Shown: positions 34,675 to 44,683, numbered from the stretch's first letter. The stretch is 64,000 nucleotides of DNA from Fodinibacter sp963695175 (GCA_963695175.1 CAVOGG010000004.1:744001-808000); one strand, 5' to 3'. The notes: generated by a model not told the origin, from the letters alone. Numbers and translations: made by a program.

Positions 34675-35320
34675 CCAACGTGGTGGTGCGGCCCGGTGAC
34701 CTGAACGGTTGGAGAGTCGAGTTCCTCACGAACTCGGTGCGCCCGGGGTTCGTGACCGGGCCCGCGACCGCGCCGTTGGGCGAGGGTTCCTTCCGTTTCG
34801 ACACCGGCGCGCCGGGGGCGGCCGCAGCGGGTGCCAAGGTGGAGCTGAGCAACGGAGGGCTCAACGACCAGTTGGTGTCCGACCTGACCGGGCTGCGCTT
34901 CGACGCGTACGTAGAGGAGAACGGCATCGGCACGGAGTGGCAGCCGTACCTCAACCTCAAGGTCGACGCGGACGCCAACGGCAGCATCGACACCACATTG
35001 GCCTACGTGCCCAACGCGATCCCGCTGAACACCTGGACGGCGGTGGACACCCAGGACGGCCGCCGGAGTCAGCGGATGGCTCTGCTTGAACAGCACGGTG
35101 GTGACCTGTGGGACCGTCGCGATGACTTGGGCGGAGGTTCTCGCACTGCTGCCCGATGAGGCGGTGTTCCAGAACAGCTCCGGCTTCCCCAACTCGCTGA
35201 TCATCAATGCCGGGGCCAGCGATAGTCGCGGCTGGTCAGACGGTGCGCGGCGCGGTGGACCGGGTGACCTGGAGCCTGGGCGACGAGGTCACGGTGAACG
35301 ACTTCGAGCCGGCGGAGATC
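34675..35320 (+). repeat. Surface-protein module A, copy 1
   Basis: DNA coding for the first VVRPGDLNGW-to-VNDFEP module. It matches 35695-36345 closely at base level, for example both contain GGGTTCGTGACCGG, CTCAACCTCAAGGTCGACGC-like and CGGCTTCCCCAACTCGCTGA-like segments. This points to recent duplication. Confidence 0.8.
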
Positions 35321-35694
35321 AGCGCGGCCGACAACACCGCCCCAGAGCCGGGCGCGGGTTCTCTGGTCGCCCAGATCGACGTGAGCCTCAGCGGTCCCAA
35401 CGGCTTCCGGTCGCTCGATGCCCCGCTGGCCGGCCGCCGCGGCCAGCCGGTCACGGTGAACTACGCCACTGCCGACGGCACGGCCACTGCGGGTGAGGAC
35501 TACACGCCCGTCGATGGCACCATCACCTTCGACCCGGCAGACCCGGTGACCACGCGTTCCGTGGGTATCCCGATCCTCGCCGACGCGGTGGTCGATGACG
35601 GCGAGACCGTGCTGCTGCACCTGACCGCACCGGTCAACGGGGTGCTGGTGCGTGCCACCGCGACCCTGACCATCACCCAGACGGCCCCGACCGC

Positions 35695-36345
35695 CCCGGT
35701 TGAGCTGGTCGTGCGGCCTGGGGCATTGCACGGATGGGGCGTCAAGTTCACCACAGGGTCGGTGCGGCCCGGGTTCGTGACCGGACCTGCTACCCCGCCG
35801 TTGGGCGAGGGCTCGTTCCGGTACGACACCGGCGCACCGGGGGCCGCGGCCGCCGGCGCCAAGGTCGAGCTGAGCAACGGATCGCTCAACGACCAGCCGG
35901 TGGCCAACCTGACCGGTTTGCGCTTCGACGCGTACGTGGAGGAGAACGACGCTGGCGCGAGTACCCAGCCGTACCTGAACCTCAAGGTCGACGCCGACAA
36001 CAACGGCAGCATCGACACCACGCTGACCTACAACCACACCCCGATCCCGCTGAACACCTGGACCACGGTCGACACGTTCGACGGCACCGCCACCGGAGCG
36101 ACAGGCTGGCTCTGCACGTCCACGGTGGTCACCTGCGGGGTAGCGGGCATCACCTGGGCCCAGATGCTGGAGCTGCTCCCCGACGTCGCCGTGTTCCAGA
36201 ACAGCCTGGGCTTCCCGAACTCGCTGATCCTTGGCGGCAGGCAATTCCGGTGGGTCGTCGGCCGGTGACACGGTGCGCGGCGCCGTGGACCGGTTCACCT
36301 GGAGCCTGGGCGACGCGGAGGTACAGAACGACTTCGAGCCCGCAC
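35695..36345 (+). repeat. Surface-protein module A, copy 2
   Basis: Second copy of the ~645-bp module, followed like the first by a Calx-beta-coding segment (first Calx about 35320-35690, second about 36350-36715). The duplicated unit is therefore about 1 kb. Confidence 0.8.
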
Positions 36346-36726
36346 TGATCAATGCTGCCGACAACACCGTCGCCGAGCCCGCGACGGGCACGGCCACCGG
36401 GCAGATCGAGGTCACCCTCAGCGGTCCGAACAGCTTCTTCTCGGTCGACGCCCCGCTGGCGGGCCGCCGTGGCCAGCCGGTCACGGTGAGCTACGCCACC
36501 GCCGACGGCACCGCCACGGCGGGTGTGGACTACACGCCCGCCACCGGCACCATCACGTACGACCCGGCGACTGGCCAGACGTCGGCGCTGATCCCCATCA
36601 CGATCCTCGCCGACGCGACGGCGGACGACGGCGAGACCGTACTGGTCAACCTGTCCGCACCCGTCAACGGTGTGATCCAGCGAGGGACGGCGACGCTGAC
36701 CATCACGGACGCGAACACCGCGCAGC

Positions 36727-37825
36727 CCGGCTACGTGCCCCTCACACCCTTCCGACTCCTCGACACGCGCAGTGGGATCGGTGCACCCGCCGCCCCCGCG
36801 GCCGCGGGTAGCACCACGGAGGTCCAGGTGGCTGGGCGCGGCGGCGTCGTCGCGACCGCAAAGGCCGTCGCGCTGAACGTGACGGTCACTGCGCCCAAGA
36901 GCAGCGGGTTCGTGACGGCATACCCCTGCGGGCAGACCCGTCCGACGACCAGCAACCTGAACTACGTCGCCGGCCAGACCATCGCCAACCTGGTGGTCCT
37001 GCAGCTGCCGGCGAGCGGCAAGGTGTGCCTCTACACCTCCGACGAGACGCACCTGGTCGCCGACGTCAACGGCTACTTCTCGAAGGACTCGGACTTCGTG
37101 CCGATGGCGCCCCGTCGACTGGTCGACACGCGGACCGCGGTGAGCCCGGCGATCAAGGTGCCGGCCGGGAGCACCCTCACGGTGCAGGTGACCGCGCGGT
37201 TCGGCATCCCGGACGATGCCAAGGCCGCGTCACTGAACGTCACCGCGGTCGACCCCGAGCGCCAGTGGGTTCCTCACGATCGTTCCCCTGCGGCACACCC
37301 GACCGACGGCGAGCACGCTCAACTACCTGAGCGGGCAGACCATCCCGAATGCCGCGTTGGCCAAGGCTGGGCAGCGGTGGAACGTCTGCATCTTCACGCA
37401 GCGGGCTGCCGCACACTCGTGGTCGACGTGGCGGGCTGGTTCCCTGCGAGCACGGACTTCCGCACCCTGGCGCCGGAGCGGCTGCTCGACACGCGCTCGG
37501 GCCTCGGGCACTCGCCCGCAGGGCTGGTCCCGGCCGAGCCAGACCGTCGAGCTCGAGGTCATCGGAGGTCGGCTCGTCGAACATCCCGGCAGACGCGGGC
37601 GCGGTGGTGCTGAACGTGACGGCGACCAGTGCACAGGCGGCGGGCTTCGTCACGGTCTACCCGTGCGGCGAGGCGCGGCCGACCGCCAGCAACGTCAACT
37701 ACAAGACTGGCGGCACGATCGCCAACGCGGTCATCTCGAAGGTGGGAGCCGGCGGGAAGGTGTGTCTCTACACGGAGAGGGCGACGCATCTCGTGGTCGA
37801 CGTCAACGGTTGGTTCCCGCGCACC
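36727..37825 (+). repeat. Three C-terminal ~360-bp modules of the surface protein
   Basis: Modules start near 36727, 37090 and 37450. Each encodes a LLDTR/LVDTR opening, an LNVT strand, a PCG-x-x-RPT-x-S-x-(L/V)NY segment and a final cysteine-threonine strand ending in (D/A)V(N/A)G(Y/W)F. This module is common in secreted actinobacterial proteins. Confidence 0.7.
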
Positions 37826-37863
37826 TGAGTGGCGATGGCGAGCGGTGATGAGCCGCTCGGTCA

Positions 37864-37903
37864 GACCAGGCCGCCGCCCCCTCGAGGGGGCGGCGGCCTG
37901 GTC
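37864..37903. terminator. Strong 40-bp palindromic terminator hairpin
   Basis: A perfect palindrome with 18-bp arms (GACCAGGCCGCCGCCCCC) and a TCGA centre, 36 bp after the surface-protein stop. No T-run follows, as usual in actinomycetes. Confidence 0.8.
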
Positions 37904-37983
37904 CTGTCGGCGGCCGCTTTGTCCGGCTGAACAAGTGGCCGCCACCTGTGTCGCTTCACGGGCATCCGGACTAGCCTCGCGCC

Positions 37984-38175
37984 ATGAGTCGATCCCTGTC
38001 CCTGGTCCTCGGTGGTCTGCTTCTCGTCGTCGGCGTCGTCTGGACCCTGCAGGGCCTGGACGTCCTGGGCGGCAGTGCGATGAGCGGGGTGACGCTGTGG
38101 GCGATCATCGGGCCGCTGGTGGCCCTCGGCGGGATCTTCCTCATCGTCCGGTCCCGGCGCACCAAGCCCGAGTAG
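37984..38175 (+). CDS. Small two-helix membrane protein
   Basis: 63 residues: two hydrophobic helices (about 6-24 and 36-55) separated by a short GGSAMSG loop, and a basic RSRRTKPE tail on the cytosolic side. Similar small proteins are frequent in actinobacteria, with no known role. ATG 37984 lies after the terminator of the preceding gene, near an ACTAGCCT sequence that could be a -10. Confidence 0.65.
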   Translation: MSRSLSLVLGGLLLVVGVVWTLQGLDVLGGSAMSGVTLWAIIGPLVALGGIFLIVRSRRTKPE

Positions 38176-38210
38176 CGACGACACCTGCGTCGCCCACGCT
38201 GAACGGGTGA

Positions 38211-38286
38211 TGGTGGGCCCCGTGGGGCTCGAACCCACAACCTACGGATTAAAAGTCCGCAGCTCTGCCAGTTGAGCTAGAGGCCC
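38211..38286 (-). tRNA. tRNA-Lys (TTT)
   Basis: 76 nt including an encoded CCA. The acceptor GGGCCTC pairs with GGGGCCC (one G-U), the D-loop is GCTCAACTGGC, the anticodon loop CTTTTAATC carries TTT, and the T-loop is GGTTCGAGCC. It is a single gene between the small membrane protein and the BTAD regulator. Confidence 0.95.
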
Positions 38287-38374
38287 TGGCGAGTGCGCGG
38301 CATCCGGGCCCGCGCAGCGCGCGATCACTCTAACCGGCGGCGCCGGGCCGCGCCGGGCGGTGACGCGCGGCGAC

Positions 38375-41300
38375 TCACCCGCAGGCCGGCGCGTAGTCCC
38401 GTCCAGGGACCAGGCGCTCCCACTCGTCGCGCGTCAGGCGCCGGTCGGCGATGCCGCAGGCCACGTCGCGCCAGGTCGACTCGCGCAGGTCGAGCAGCGC
38501 CACCTCCGACTGACTGGCCACCGCCAGGACCGGCTCATCCGCAGCCTCGGCCAGGAAGATCCCGTCGTTGCTGCCGTCACCGGACAGCGACAACCGCGCC
38601 GCGAGCCGCCGCAGCTCCGTTGCGTCCCACACCGCCACGTCGGTCCCGCTCGCGAGGAACATCAGCCGCCCGGTCGGTTCGATGAGCACGTGGGCGTAGC
38701 CGGAGGCGAGCGAGCTGAACTCGTCGACCTGCGCCCACCCCTCGGTCGCGAAGACCTTGCCGTGACCCGCGAAGTCGACCAGCACCAGCCGGTCGCCGTC
38801 CGGGGTGAAGGTCATCGTGGACGCGTCAGCGTCCAAGGTGTCCACCACGCGCCGGGTGGTGAGGTCGATGACGTCGGTCTTGTCCCCGAAGAAGCCCACC
38901 GCGGCGGTGCGCGAGTCCGGCGACACCGCGACGGTGCGGGGCTTGCGGTCCCCGGTGTCGAACCGGGCCAGCACCTCACCGGTCCTCATGTCCCACAACC
39001 GGACCCACGAGCTGTCAGGGGCTCCGTCTGGCATCTGTTCCCCCTGGGCCATGGTGAACTCGGCGGTGACGAGAACCGCGCCGTCCGGTGTCACGCCGAG
39101 GAACGCCGTCGGGGCGTCCGCGGCGCTCCACCGCACCCGACGGTCGGGCCAGGACCACACCGTGAGGCGCCCCGTGCGGTCCCCGGCGACGACGAAGCGC
39201 CCATCGCGTGTGGTGCCGAGCGCGCTCACCCGTTGGCGGATCCCCTCGATCCCCCGTGGCGGGCTGAACCGGCCCACCGGTAGCCGGAGCTCGCCGTCGC
39301 GGGTCAGTCCGCGGCGGTCGTACACGGCAACCACCCCTCCCTCCTCACCGGACAGCACCGGTCCACCACCGGGAAGGAGCGCGACGGCCTGGGGGCGGGT
39401 GACGTCTCGGCGGGCACCGAGGGCTGTGGAGTGGCCGAGCGTCCTGGTGATGACGACGCCGGACTCGTCGAGGCTGACCAGCCCGGGCCCGTCGGCGAGC
39501 ACCACCTCGCGCAGGTCCGCCACCCCGATGCCGTGCCCGGTGAGGCTCGACTCGACCGTGGCGGTGGCCACGTCGAGCACGTCGACCCGGCCGTCGCCGC
39601 GCCCCACGTAGACCGTCCGGCCGTCGGCGGACCAGCCCAACGACAGCACCGGCGCCTGGCCCCCCGATGCGAGGACCGCGACCTCCTCGTCGGCCACGCC
39701 GCGCACCCCGACGGAGCCGTCGACACCGCCGACCAGGACGCGTCGACCGTCCGGGGACAGCACCGCCCGCGCGGTGTCGAGGTCGTGGACGACGGGTCCC
39801 ACGACCCGGCCGGCCTCGAGGTCCACCACCACCGGGACCTCGAAGTACTGGTACCACGGGGCAGCCATGGCCAGGTCGACGAGCACCGTGGCGAACCGGC
39901 CGTCGTCGCTGGTGGTGACGACTCTGGCAACGGGCGTGCCCGGGTGCAGCCCGGGCACCCGAACCTCGCGGGGCCCCTGCCACGTCGAGCCGCTGTGCTG
40001 CCACCACCGCACGGTGTCGCCCGACATGGACACGAGCACCGAGCCGTCCCGGGCGGAACGGATCCGGTCCTGCTCGAAGAAGTCCCCACAGCGAGACCTC
40101 GGCAGTGGTTCGGGTGACCCCACGACCACCCCTGTGGCCGCGTCGATCCGGCGCAGCTCGCAGGCCCGGTCGGGAGCCTCGGGTCCCACACCGGCAGTCA
40201 CCAGAGCCGTGCGTCCGTCGTCGACGAACCCGACGGCATACAGGCCGGCCGACAGGTCGCCGGCGATCGCCGGCCCGTCATCGGGCACCATCCGGCCGGT
40301 CGCGGGCTCGACCAGGTGGATGCCGTCCAGCTGCAGCGCCAGAAGCCGCGAGCCGTCCGGCGAGACCTGGGGCTGGGCCCCGATGAACCCGGTCACCCCC
40401 GTCTCGCGCACCGAGCGGATGTCGGCGCGGGCGTCCACCGCCCGGAGCAGGTCGGCCGAGGTCTGCGGTGTCGACGCGAGCGCCACCGCCTGGCGGGCCG
40501 CCAACAGAGCGGTGTCGGCGCGGGGTTCGCGCGCCGCGAGGTCGCCCAGCCGGGCGGCGGCCAGCTCCCTCGCGGCCCGCTCCGAGTCGCGCCGGGACGA
40601 CACCGCCAGCCCGCCGGCGGCCAGTGCGACGACGAGGAGGGCGCCGACCGCACCGAGCAGCATCCGCAGCCGTCGGTTCCGGCGTCGCTGGACGCTCAGG
40701 GCGTCCTGCTCGGCGCGTCGCTCGTCCTCGTCGTGCGCGACGGACGCGTCGAGGAAGTCCTCCTCGTCAGCCGACAGGGCCGGGCGGGACGCGTCCCGCC
40801 ACTCCAGGGCGGACGCGAGGCGAACCCCCGAGTAGAGCTCGGCGGCCGGGCGGCCGGTGCCCGCCCATCCGGCCGCCGCCACCTTCAGGTGGTCCAGGAC
40901 CCGTCGTCCGCGCACGTCGTCGTCGAGCCACCCCCGCAACCTCGGCCACGCCTGGGCGATGGACTCGTGGGACAGCGCAACGGAACCGTCCTCCACGGTC
41001 ACCAGCCGGTTCGAGGCCAGCCGCTCGATGACCATGAGCAACCCCTGGTCGGTGCGTGGCCCGGTGGCGAGTCGGGTGCCCACCGGTGCGCCGTCGGGGG
41101 TGATCGACACGAGCCGGAGCAGCAGCGAGCGCAGCGCCCGACGGTGGGCGTCGTCGAGCTCGGCGTAGACGCTGTCGGCGGTCTGGGCGACGGCCCCGGC
41201 GATGCCGCCGGTCGCGGCGTACCCGTCGACGGTCAGGACGTCGCCCTCCCGGTTCACCCAGGTCTGGCGCAGGGCGTGCGACAGCAGCGGCAGCGCTCCG

Positions 41301-42631
41301 GGCCGGTCGCCGACGTCGCGCAGCAGCACGTCGACCAGGCCCGGCTCGACCAGCAGCCCGACCCGGTCGGCCGGTTCCAGGATGACCCGGCGCAGCTCCG
41401 GGGAACCCAGCGGGGGCAGGAGGTAGAGGCCACGGTTGGCGAGCTTGGCCAGCCGTGGCGACGCGGTGAGCACCTCCAGGCGGTCCGACCGAACCGTGAC
41501 GACGACCGGACCGATGCGCGCCCAGTCGGCGACGAGCTCGAGGTATGCCGTCCGCTCGCCCTCGTCGCCACCCGCCAGCTCCTCGAGCTGGTCGACCACC
41601 AGCACGGTGCCGGCCGTCGCGTCGCCCCGGGCGCGACGCAGCTCCCCGACCGAGTCGCCCCCGGGGACCACGACGACGACCTCCCGACCGAGCCGGAGGA
41701 CGGGCACCAGACCGGCCCTGACGAGGGACGACTTGCCCGACCCGGACGGGCCGACGACCAGGAGCAGGGCATGCTCCTCGAGGCGACGCAAGCACGCGAC
41801 GACGTCGCTCTCGCGTCCCACGAAGAGGTCCTGGTGCTCCGGCTGGAACGCGGTGAGGCCCTGATAGGGGCAATCGTCGGAGGAGCGCTGGGTCGTGGCA
41901 CGGGGCAGGCGCGGGTCGTGTCCCAGGATGGCTTCCTCGAGCTCCACGAGTCCCTGGCCGGGGTCGAGGCCGAGGTCGTCGCGCAGGGTCCGCTTGGCGC
42001 GCGAGATCGCGTCGAGGGACTCGGCCTGCCGGCCGCCGGCATACAGCGCCAGCGCCAGCAGCTCCCATCGTCGCTCCCGGTACGGCGCCTCCGTCACGAG
42101 GCGCTGCGCCGCGGCGAGGGACTCCTGGGCGCGCCCGGTCGACACCGCGACGGCCAGCCGCTCCTCCTCCACCTCGGCGCGCAGGGCCTCCAGGCGCCGC
42201 ACCTCGTCCTGACCGGCGGGCCAGTCGTCGAGGTCGGGGAAGGGCCGGCCACGCCAGAGCAGGAGCGCGTCGTCGTACGCGGCCAGCGCGCGGGCCGGTT
42301 CCCCGATCGCGTCGAGCCGGCGGCCGCGGGCCAGCAGCTCCTCGAAGACGACGGTGTCGACGTCCCCGTCCGCCACCACGAGGCGGTAGCCGTCGTCGCC
42401 GCGGTCGACGGCATCGTGCCCCAGGGCCCGGCGGATCCGGACGACCGCGCCCTGGACGACCTTGGCCCAGGTCGCGGGGCGGCCGCCACTCCAGAGGGCG
42501 TCGGCGATGTCGTCCGGCGAGCAAGGAGCCCCACGACGGGTGGTCAGCGCGGCCACCACCACCCTGTCCCGCCGGGACAGCGTGGCCGGGGGTTCTCCGA
42601 CGAGGAGTGGGCCCAGCGCGCGGATCCGCAC
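38375..42631 (-). CDS. BTAD/nSTAND/beta-propeller transcriptional regulator
   Basis: 1418 residues. An OmpR-like winged helix (1-95) and a bacterial transcriptional activation domain (BTAD, about 97-240) give a SARP-type front. Then comes an nSTAND NTPase with Walker A GPSGSGKSS (293-301), Walker B VLVVDQLEEL (343-352) and an arm region to about 640. One membrane helix (about 656-677) is followed by a long WD40-like propeller (about 740-1410) with repeats such as VAVSPDSRTAAVGF. STAND proteins act as ATP-driven switches that sense a signal and oligomerise. The propeller probably lies outside the membrane (inference). GTG 42631 follows a GACACT -10-like box by seven bases. Confidence 0.88.
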   Translation of the reverse strand: MRIRALGPLLVGEPPATLSRRDRVVVAALTTRRGAPCSPDDIADALWSGGRPATWAKVVQGAVVRIRRALGHDAVDRGDDGYRLVVADGDVDTVVFEELLARGRRLDAIGEPARALAAYDDALLLWRGRPFPDLDDWPAGQDEVRRLEALRAEVEEERLAVAVSTGRAQESLAAAQRLVTEAPYRERRWELLALALYAGGRQAESLDAISRAKRTLRDDLGLDPGQGLVELEEAILGHDPRLPRATTQRSSDDCPYQGLTAFQPEHQDLFVGRESDVVACLRRLEEHALLLVVGPSGSGKSSLVRAGLVPVLRLGREVVVVVPGGDSVGELRRARGDATAGTVLVVDQLEELAGGDEGERTAYLELVADWARIGPVVVTVRSDRLEVLTASPRLAKLANRGLYLLPPLGSPELRRVILEPADRVGLLVEPGLVDVLLRDVGDRPGALPLLSHALRQTWVNREGDVLTVDGYAATGGIAGAVAQTADSVYAELDDAHRRALRSLLLRLVSITPDGAPVGTRLATGPRTDQGLLMVIERLASNRLVTVEDGSVALSHESIAQAWPRLRGWLDDDVRGRRVLDHLKVAAAGWAGTGRPAAELYSGVRLASALEWRDASRPALSADEEDFLDASVAHDEDERRAEQDALSVQRRRNRRLRMLLGAVGALLVVALAAGGLAVSSRRDSERAARELAAARLGDLAAREPRADTALLAARQAVALASTPQTSADLLRAVDARADIRSVRETGVTGFIGAQPQVSPDGSRLLALQLDGIHLVEPATGRMVPDDGPAIAGDLSAGLYAVGFVDDGRTALVTAGVGPEAPDRACELRRIDAATGVVVGSPEPLPRSRCGDFFEQDRIRSARDGSVLVSMSGDTVRWWQHSGSTWQGPREVRVPGLHPGTPVARVVTTSDDGRFATVLVDLAMAAPWYQYFEVPVVVDLEAGRVVGPVVHDLDTARAVLSPDGRRVLVGGVDGSVGVRGVADEEVAVLASGGQAPVLSLGWSADGRTVYVGRGDGRVDVLDVATATVESSLTGHGIGVADLREVVLADGPGLVSLDESGVVITRTLGHSTALGARRDVTRPQAVALLPGGGPVLSGEEGGVVAVYDRRGLTRDGELRLPVGRFSPPRGIEGIRQRVSALGTTRDGRFVVAGDRTGRLTVWSWPDRRVRWSAADAPTAFLGVTPDGAVLVTAEFTMAQGEQMPDGAPDSSWVRLWDMRTGEVLARFDTGDRKPRTVAVSPDSRTAAVGFFGDKTDVIDLTTRRVVDTLDADASTMTFTPDGDRLVLVDFAGHGKVFATEGWAQVDEFSSLASGYAHVLIEPTGRLMFLASGTDVAVWDATELRRLAARLSLSGDGSNDGIFLAEAADEPVLAVASQSEVALLDLRESTWRDVACGIADRRLTRDEWERLVPGRDYAPACG

Positions 42632-42674
42632 GGAGTCGAGTGTCTTGCCGCGCCGCCACCGCGGTCAACGGGCG

Positions 42675-42725
42675 CGTTACCGGGGCGTTACCGCTCCGAC
42701 GGCGCCCGCAGTCGGGCCGTTACCC
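42675..42725. promoter_or_regulatory. Direct-repeat operator candidate for the BTAD/SARP-type regulator
   Basis: CGTTACCG occurs at 42675 and 42686, exactly 11 bp apart, and CGTTACCC at 42718, 32 bp further. SARP/OmpR-type regulators bind heptamer direct repeats with 11-bp periodicity. The site lies in the 166-bp gap between the regulator gene and the divergent secreted-protein gene. Confidence 0.6.
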
Positions 42726-42797
42726 GGGTGACACCCCGCGGGGGGATGGTGCGGGCAGCGACGGCCGCCACCGACCGTCTCGTGAGAGGAGACCACC

Positions 42798-43445
42798 ATG
42801 GACACCAGCACCACCTTCCGTCCGCGCACCGCGCGGGTCGTCGCGGTCGGGGCCGCCCTGACCCTCGCCGGAACGCTCGGCGCGGGCCCGGCATCCGCGA
42901 GTCCGGTCGTCAGCACGACCGTCACCCACGAGACGTTCCGACTGGTCGACGAGGACCACGGCATCCTCTACTTCGTCAACAAGTCGCGAGCCGACCTGTG
43001 CACCCCCGAGCGGCTGGCGTTCGAGGTGGCGTTCGAGGCCTGGCTCGACGGCGGCGCAGTCGGAGACCCGCCGGTGGAGCCCGCCTCGAGCCAGCAGGGC
43101 GTGGCAGAGGTGCGCAGGACGACGCGGTTCGTCGACAGCCGTGAGCTGCTCACCGTCGTCGGAAAGGACGTGCCCGTGGAGGCCTGGCTGCTCGACGGCG
43201 AGGAGGGCGGGCTCGACTGCACGGCCACCGACGGACCGGGTGCCGCGCTGTTCGCCTCGGGACCGATGGACTTCTCGGACGTCCGCAAGGTGTCGGACAC
43301 GCTCCTGACCGGGTCCATCGACCTCGCCGGCGTCATCGCGGCCCCCGACGGCACCCGCTGGAACGCGGGCGTCCACTACATCGTCAAGCTCGTCAACGGC
43401 CGGTTCGACGTGAAGGGCCCCACCCGGCTCGTAGCGCTCGGCTGA
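42798..43445 (+). CDS. Secreted protein of unknown function
   Basis: 215 residues. A Sec signal peptide (basic RPRTAR, hydrophobic core, cleavage after GPASA at about residue 34) precedes a mature part of mixed charge. Two cysteines (DLCTPE and LDCTATD) may pair. I recognise no named domain; the TRFVDSREL and GTRWNAGVHYIVKL regions suggest a beta-rich fold. ATG 42798 follows GAGAGGAGA. The divergent BTAD regulator and the repeats between them make this a likely regulated target. Confidence 0.8.
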   Translation: MDTSTTFRPRTARVVAVGAALTLAGTLGAGPASASPVVSTTVTHETFRLVDEDHGILYFVNKSRADLCTPERLAFEVAFEAWLDGGAVGDPPVEPASSQQGVAEVRRTTRFVDSRELLTVVGKDVPVEAWLLDGEEGGLDCTATDGPGAALFASGPMDFSDVRKVSDTLLTGSIDLAGVIAAPDGTRWNAGVHYIVKLVNGRFDVKGPTRLVALG

Positions 43446-43453
43446 GGGGGGTG

Positions 43454-43491
43454 CTGCCGGCGCGGGCGCCTGGGCACGCCCGCGCCGGCAG
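43454..43491. terminator. Hairpin terminator between convergent genes
   Basis: A perfect 15-bp GC-rich stem (43454-43468 with 43477-43491) and an 8-base loop lie 8 bp after the secreted-protein stop and 43 bp before the kinase stop on the other strand. Confidence 0.8.
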
Positions 43492-43534
43492 CGCGCCGTC
43501 ATGGCCGATATGGCGAGCGCAGAAACGCGGAGGT

Positions 43535-44590
43535 TCAGCGGGCGAGCGAGTACCAGACAGCCACGACGGCCACCAGGGCCACGCTGAAGCCGGGCACCCA
43601 CGCCCAGTGGACGTGGCCCTTCGGCACGACGGTCACGCTCGTCGGCGTGGGTGTCGGATCCATCCCACCGGTCCAGCGCGGCGGCGCCGCGGGCCGGTCG
43701 TCGATCGACTCCTCGGCGGCGGCGGCGGTCCCCACGACGTCCGCGGCATCCTCGGTCGCCTCGGGCAGGTCGCCGTCCGGCACACCCAGCCGTTCCCCCA
43801 GCTCGCGCGCCGAGGCCGGTCGGTTCGCGGCCTTCTTCTCGAGACACTGCTCGATGAGTACCCGCAGGACTGGCGGCACGTGTGGGGGCAGCGGCGGGGG
43901 AGACTCGTTGACCTGCGCCAGGGCGGTCGCCACCGGCGTGCCCTTGTCGAAAGGCCTTCTGCCGGTGAGGAGCTCGTGTGCCACCACGCCGAGGGCGTAC
44001 AGGTCGGATGCACCGGTCGCGGGTTCGCCGAGCGCCTGCTCGGGTGACAGGTAGTGCGGGGTGCCGAGCACCTCACCGGTCTGGGTGTGCCCCGACCCGT
44101 CGACGGCCCGGGCGATGCCGAAGTCGGTGAGCTTCACCGTGCCGTCCGGCATGACGAGGATGTTGGCCGGCTTGACGTCGCGGTGCACCACCCCGGCCTC
44201 GTGTGCGGCGCCCAGCGCCAGTGCGGCCTGGCCCATGATCGCGCGGACGCGCTCGGGCTCGAGCGCTCCTTCGCGCTGCACCAGCGCGGACAGCGGTTCG
44301 CCCGGCACGAGCTCCATGACGAGGTACGCGAGGTTGTCGTCCTCGCCGTAGTCGAAGACGGTCGCGATGTTCGGGTGACAGAGGTTCGCGGTGTAGAGGG
44401 CCTCGCTGCGGAACCGCCGCGCGAACACCTCCTCGTCGTCGGTGCCGGGACGCAGCACCTTGACGGCAACCGACCTCGACAGCACGGTGTCGTCGGCCGC
44501 CCAGACGTCGCCCATCCCCCCGGACGCGATGCGACTGGTCAGTGAGTAGCGGTCGCCCAGCAGCAGGCCCTCCTGCAGCCGGTTCACCAT
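43535..44590 (-). CDS. Ser/Thr protein kinase (PknA/PknB-like, no PASTA domain)
   Basis: 351 residues. The complete eukaryotic-type kinase domain (about 12-275) shows the glycine loop IASGGMGDVW, catalytic Lys44, HRDVKPAN with Asp138, DFG at 156-158, GTPHYLSPE and the late Arg. A Pro/Thr/Ala linker precedes one C-terminal membrane helix (about 326-347) with only a few residues outside, so no external sensor is present. Targets are unknown. ATG 44590. It is not in an operon with its neighbours. Confidence 0.93.
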   Translation of the reverse strand: MVNRLQEGLLLGDRYSLTSRIASGGMGDVWAADDTVLSRSVAVKVLRPGTDDEEVFARRFRSEALYTANLCHPNIATVFDYGEDDNLAYLVMELVPGEPLSALVQREGALEPERVRAIMGQAALALGAAHEAGVVHRDVKPANILVMPDGTVKLTDFGIARAVDGSGHTQTGEVLGTPHYLSPEQALGEPATGASDLYALGVVAHELLTGRRPFDKGTPVATALAQVNESPPPLPPHVPPVLRVLIEQCLEKKAANRPASARELGERLGVPDGDLPEATEDAADVVGTAAAAEESIDDRPAAPPRWTGGMDPTPTPTSVTVVPKGHVHWAWVPGFSVALVAVVAVWYSLAR

Positions 44591-44683
44591 GCCCTCGCGC
44601 GTCTCACGACCAAAGCATAGGTGCGATCGAGAACCTCCCAGACCGCCGCTGACCTGCGAGTTCGGCGAGCCGGTCCGGCGGTG

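Larger units (their letters stand above)
34581..37828 (+). pseudogene. Secreted modular repeat protein with Calx-beta domains, broken by several frame changes
   Basis: A Sec signal peptide (MRLRHFLTMISVAALAAS, cleavage after ASA) is followed by two copies of an unnamed ~210-residue beta-rich module, each followed by a Calx-beta-like domain (VNYATADGTATAGEDYTP and VSYATADGTATAGVDYTP), then three copies of a ~115-residue actinobacterial module (LLDTRSG, SGFVTAYPCG, CLYT, THLVADVNGYF). The frame changes near 35057, 35210, 36243, 37265, 37405, 37530 and 37570. With the best frame joined the protein is about 1080 residues. It would be cell-surface or secreted and might bind Ca2+ or glycans (inference). 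The intact motifs suggest indel errors in repeats or very recent decay. Confidence 0.75.

Noticed and set aside
34675..37825. CRISPR-like array
   Set aside because: The repeats are long coding modules with no short spacer pattern; no cas genes are in the window.
34581..37828. Programmed frameshifting in the surface protein
   Set aside because: At least six changes of both signs with no slippery site or pseudoknot; errors or decay explain it better.
40316..43144. 942-codon plus-strand frame
   Set aside because: Antisense to the BTAD regulator; no start signal and biased composition.
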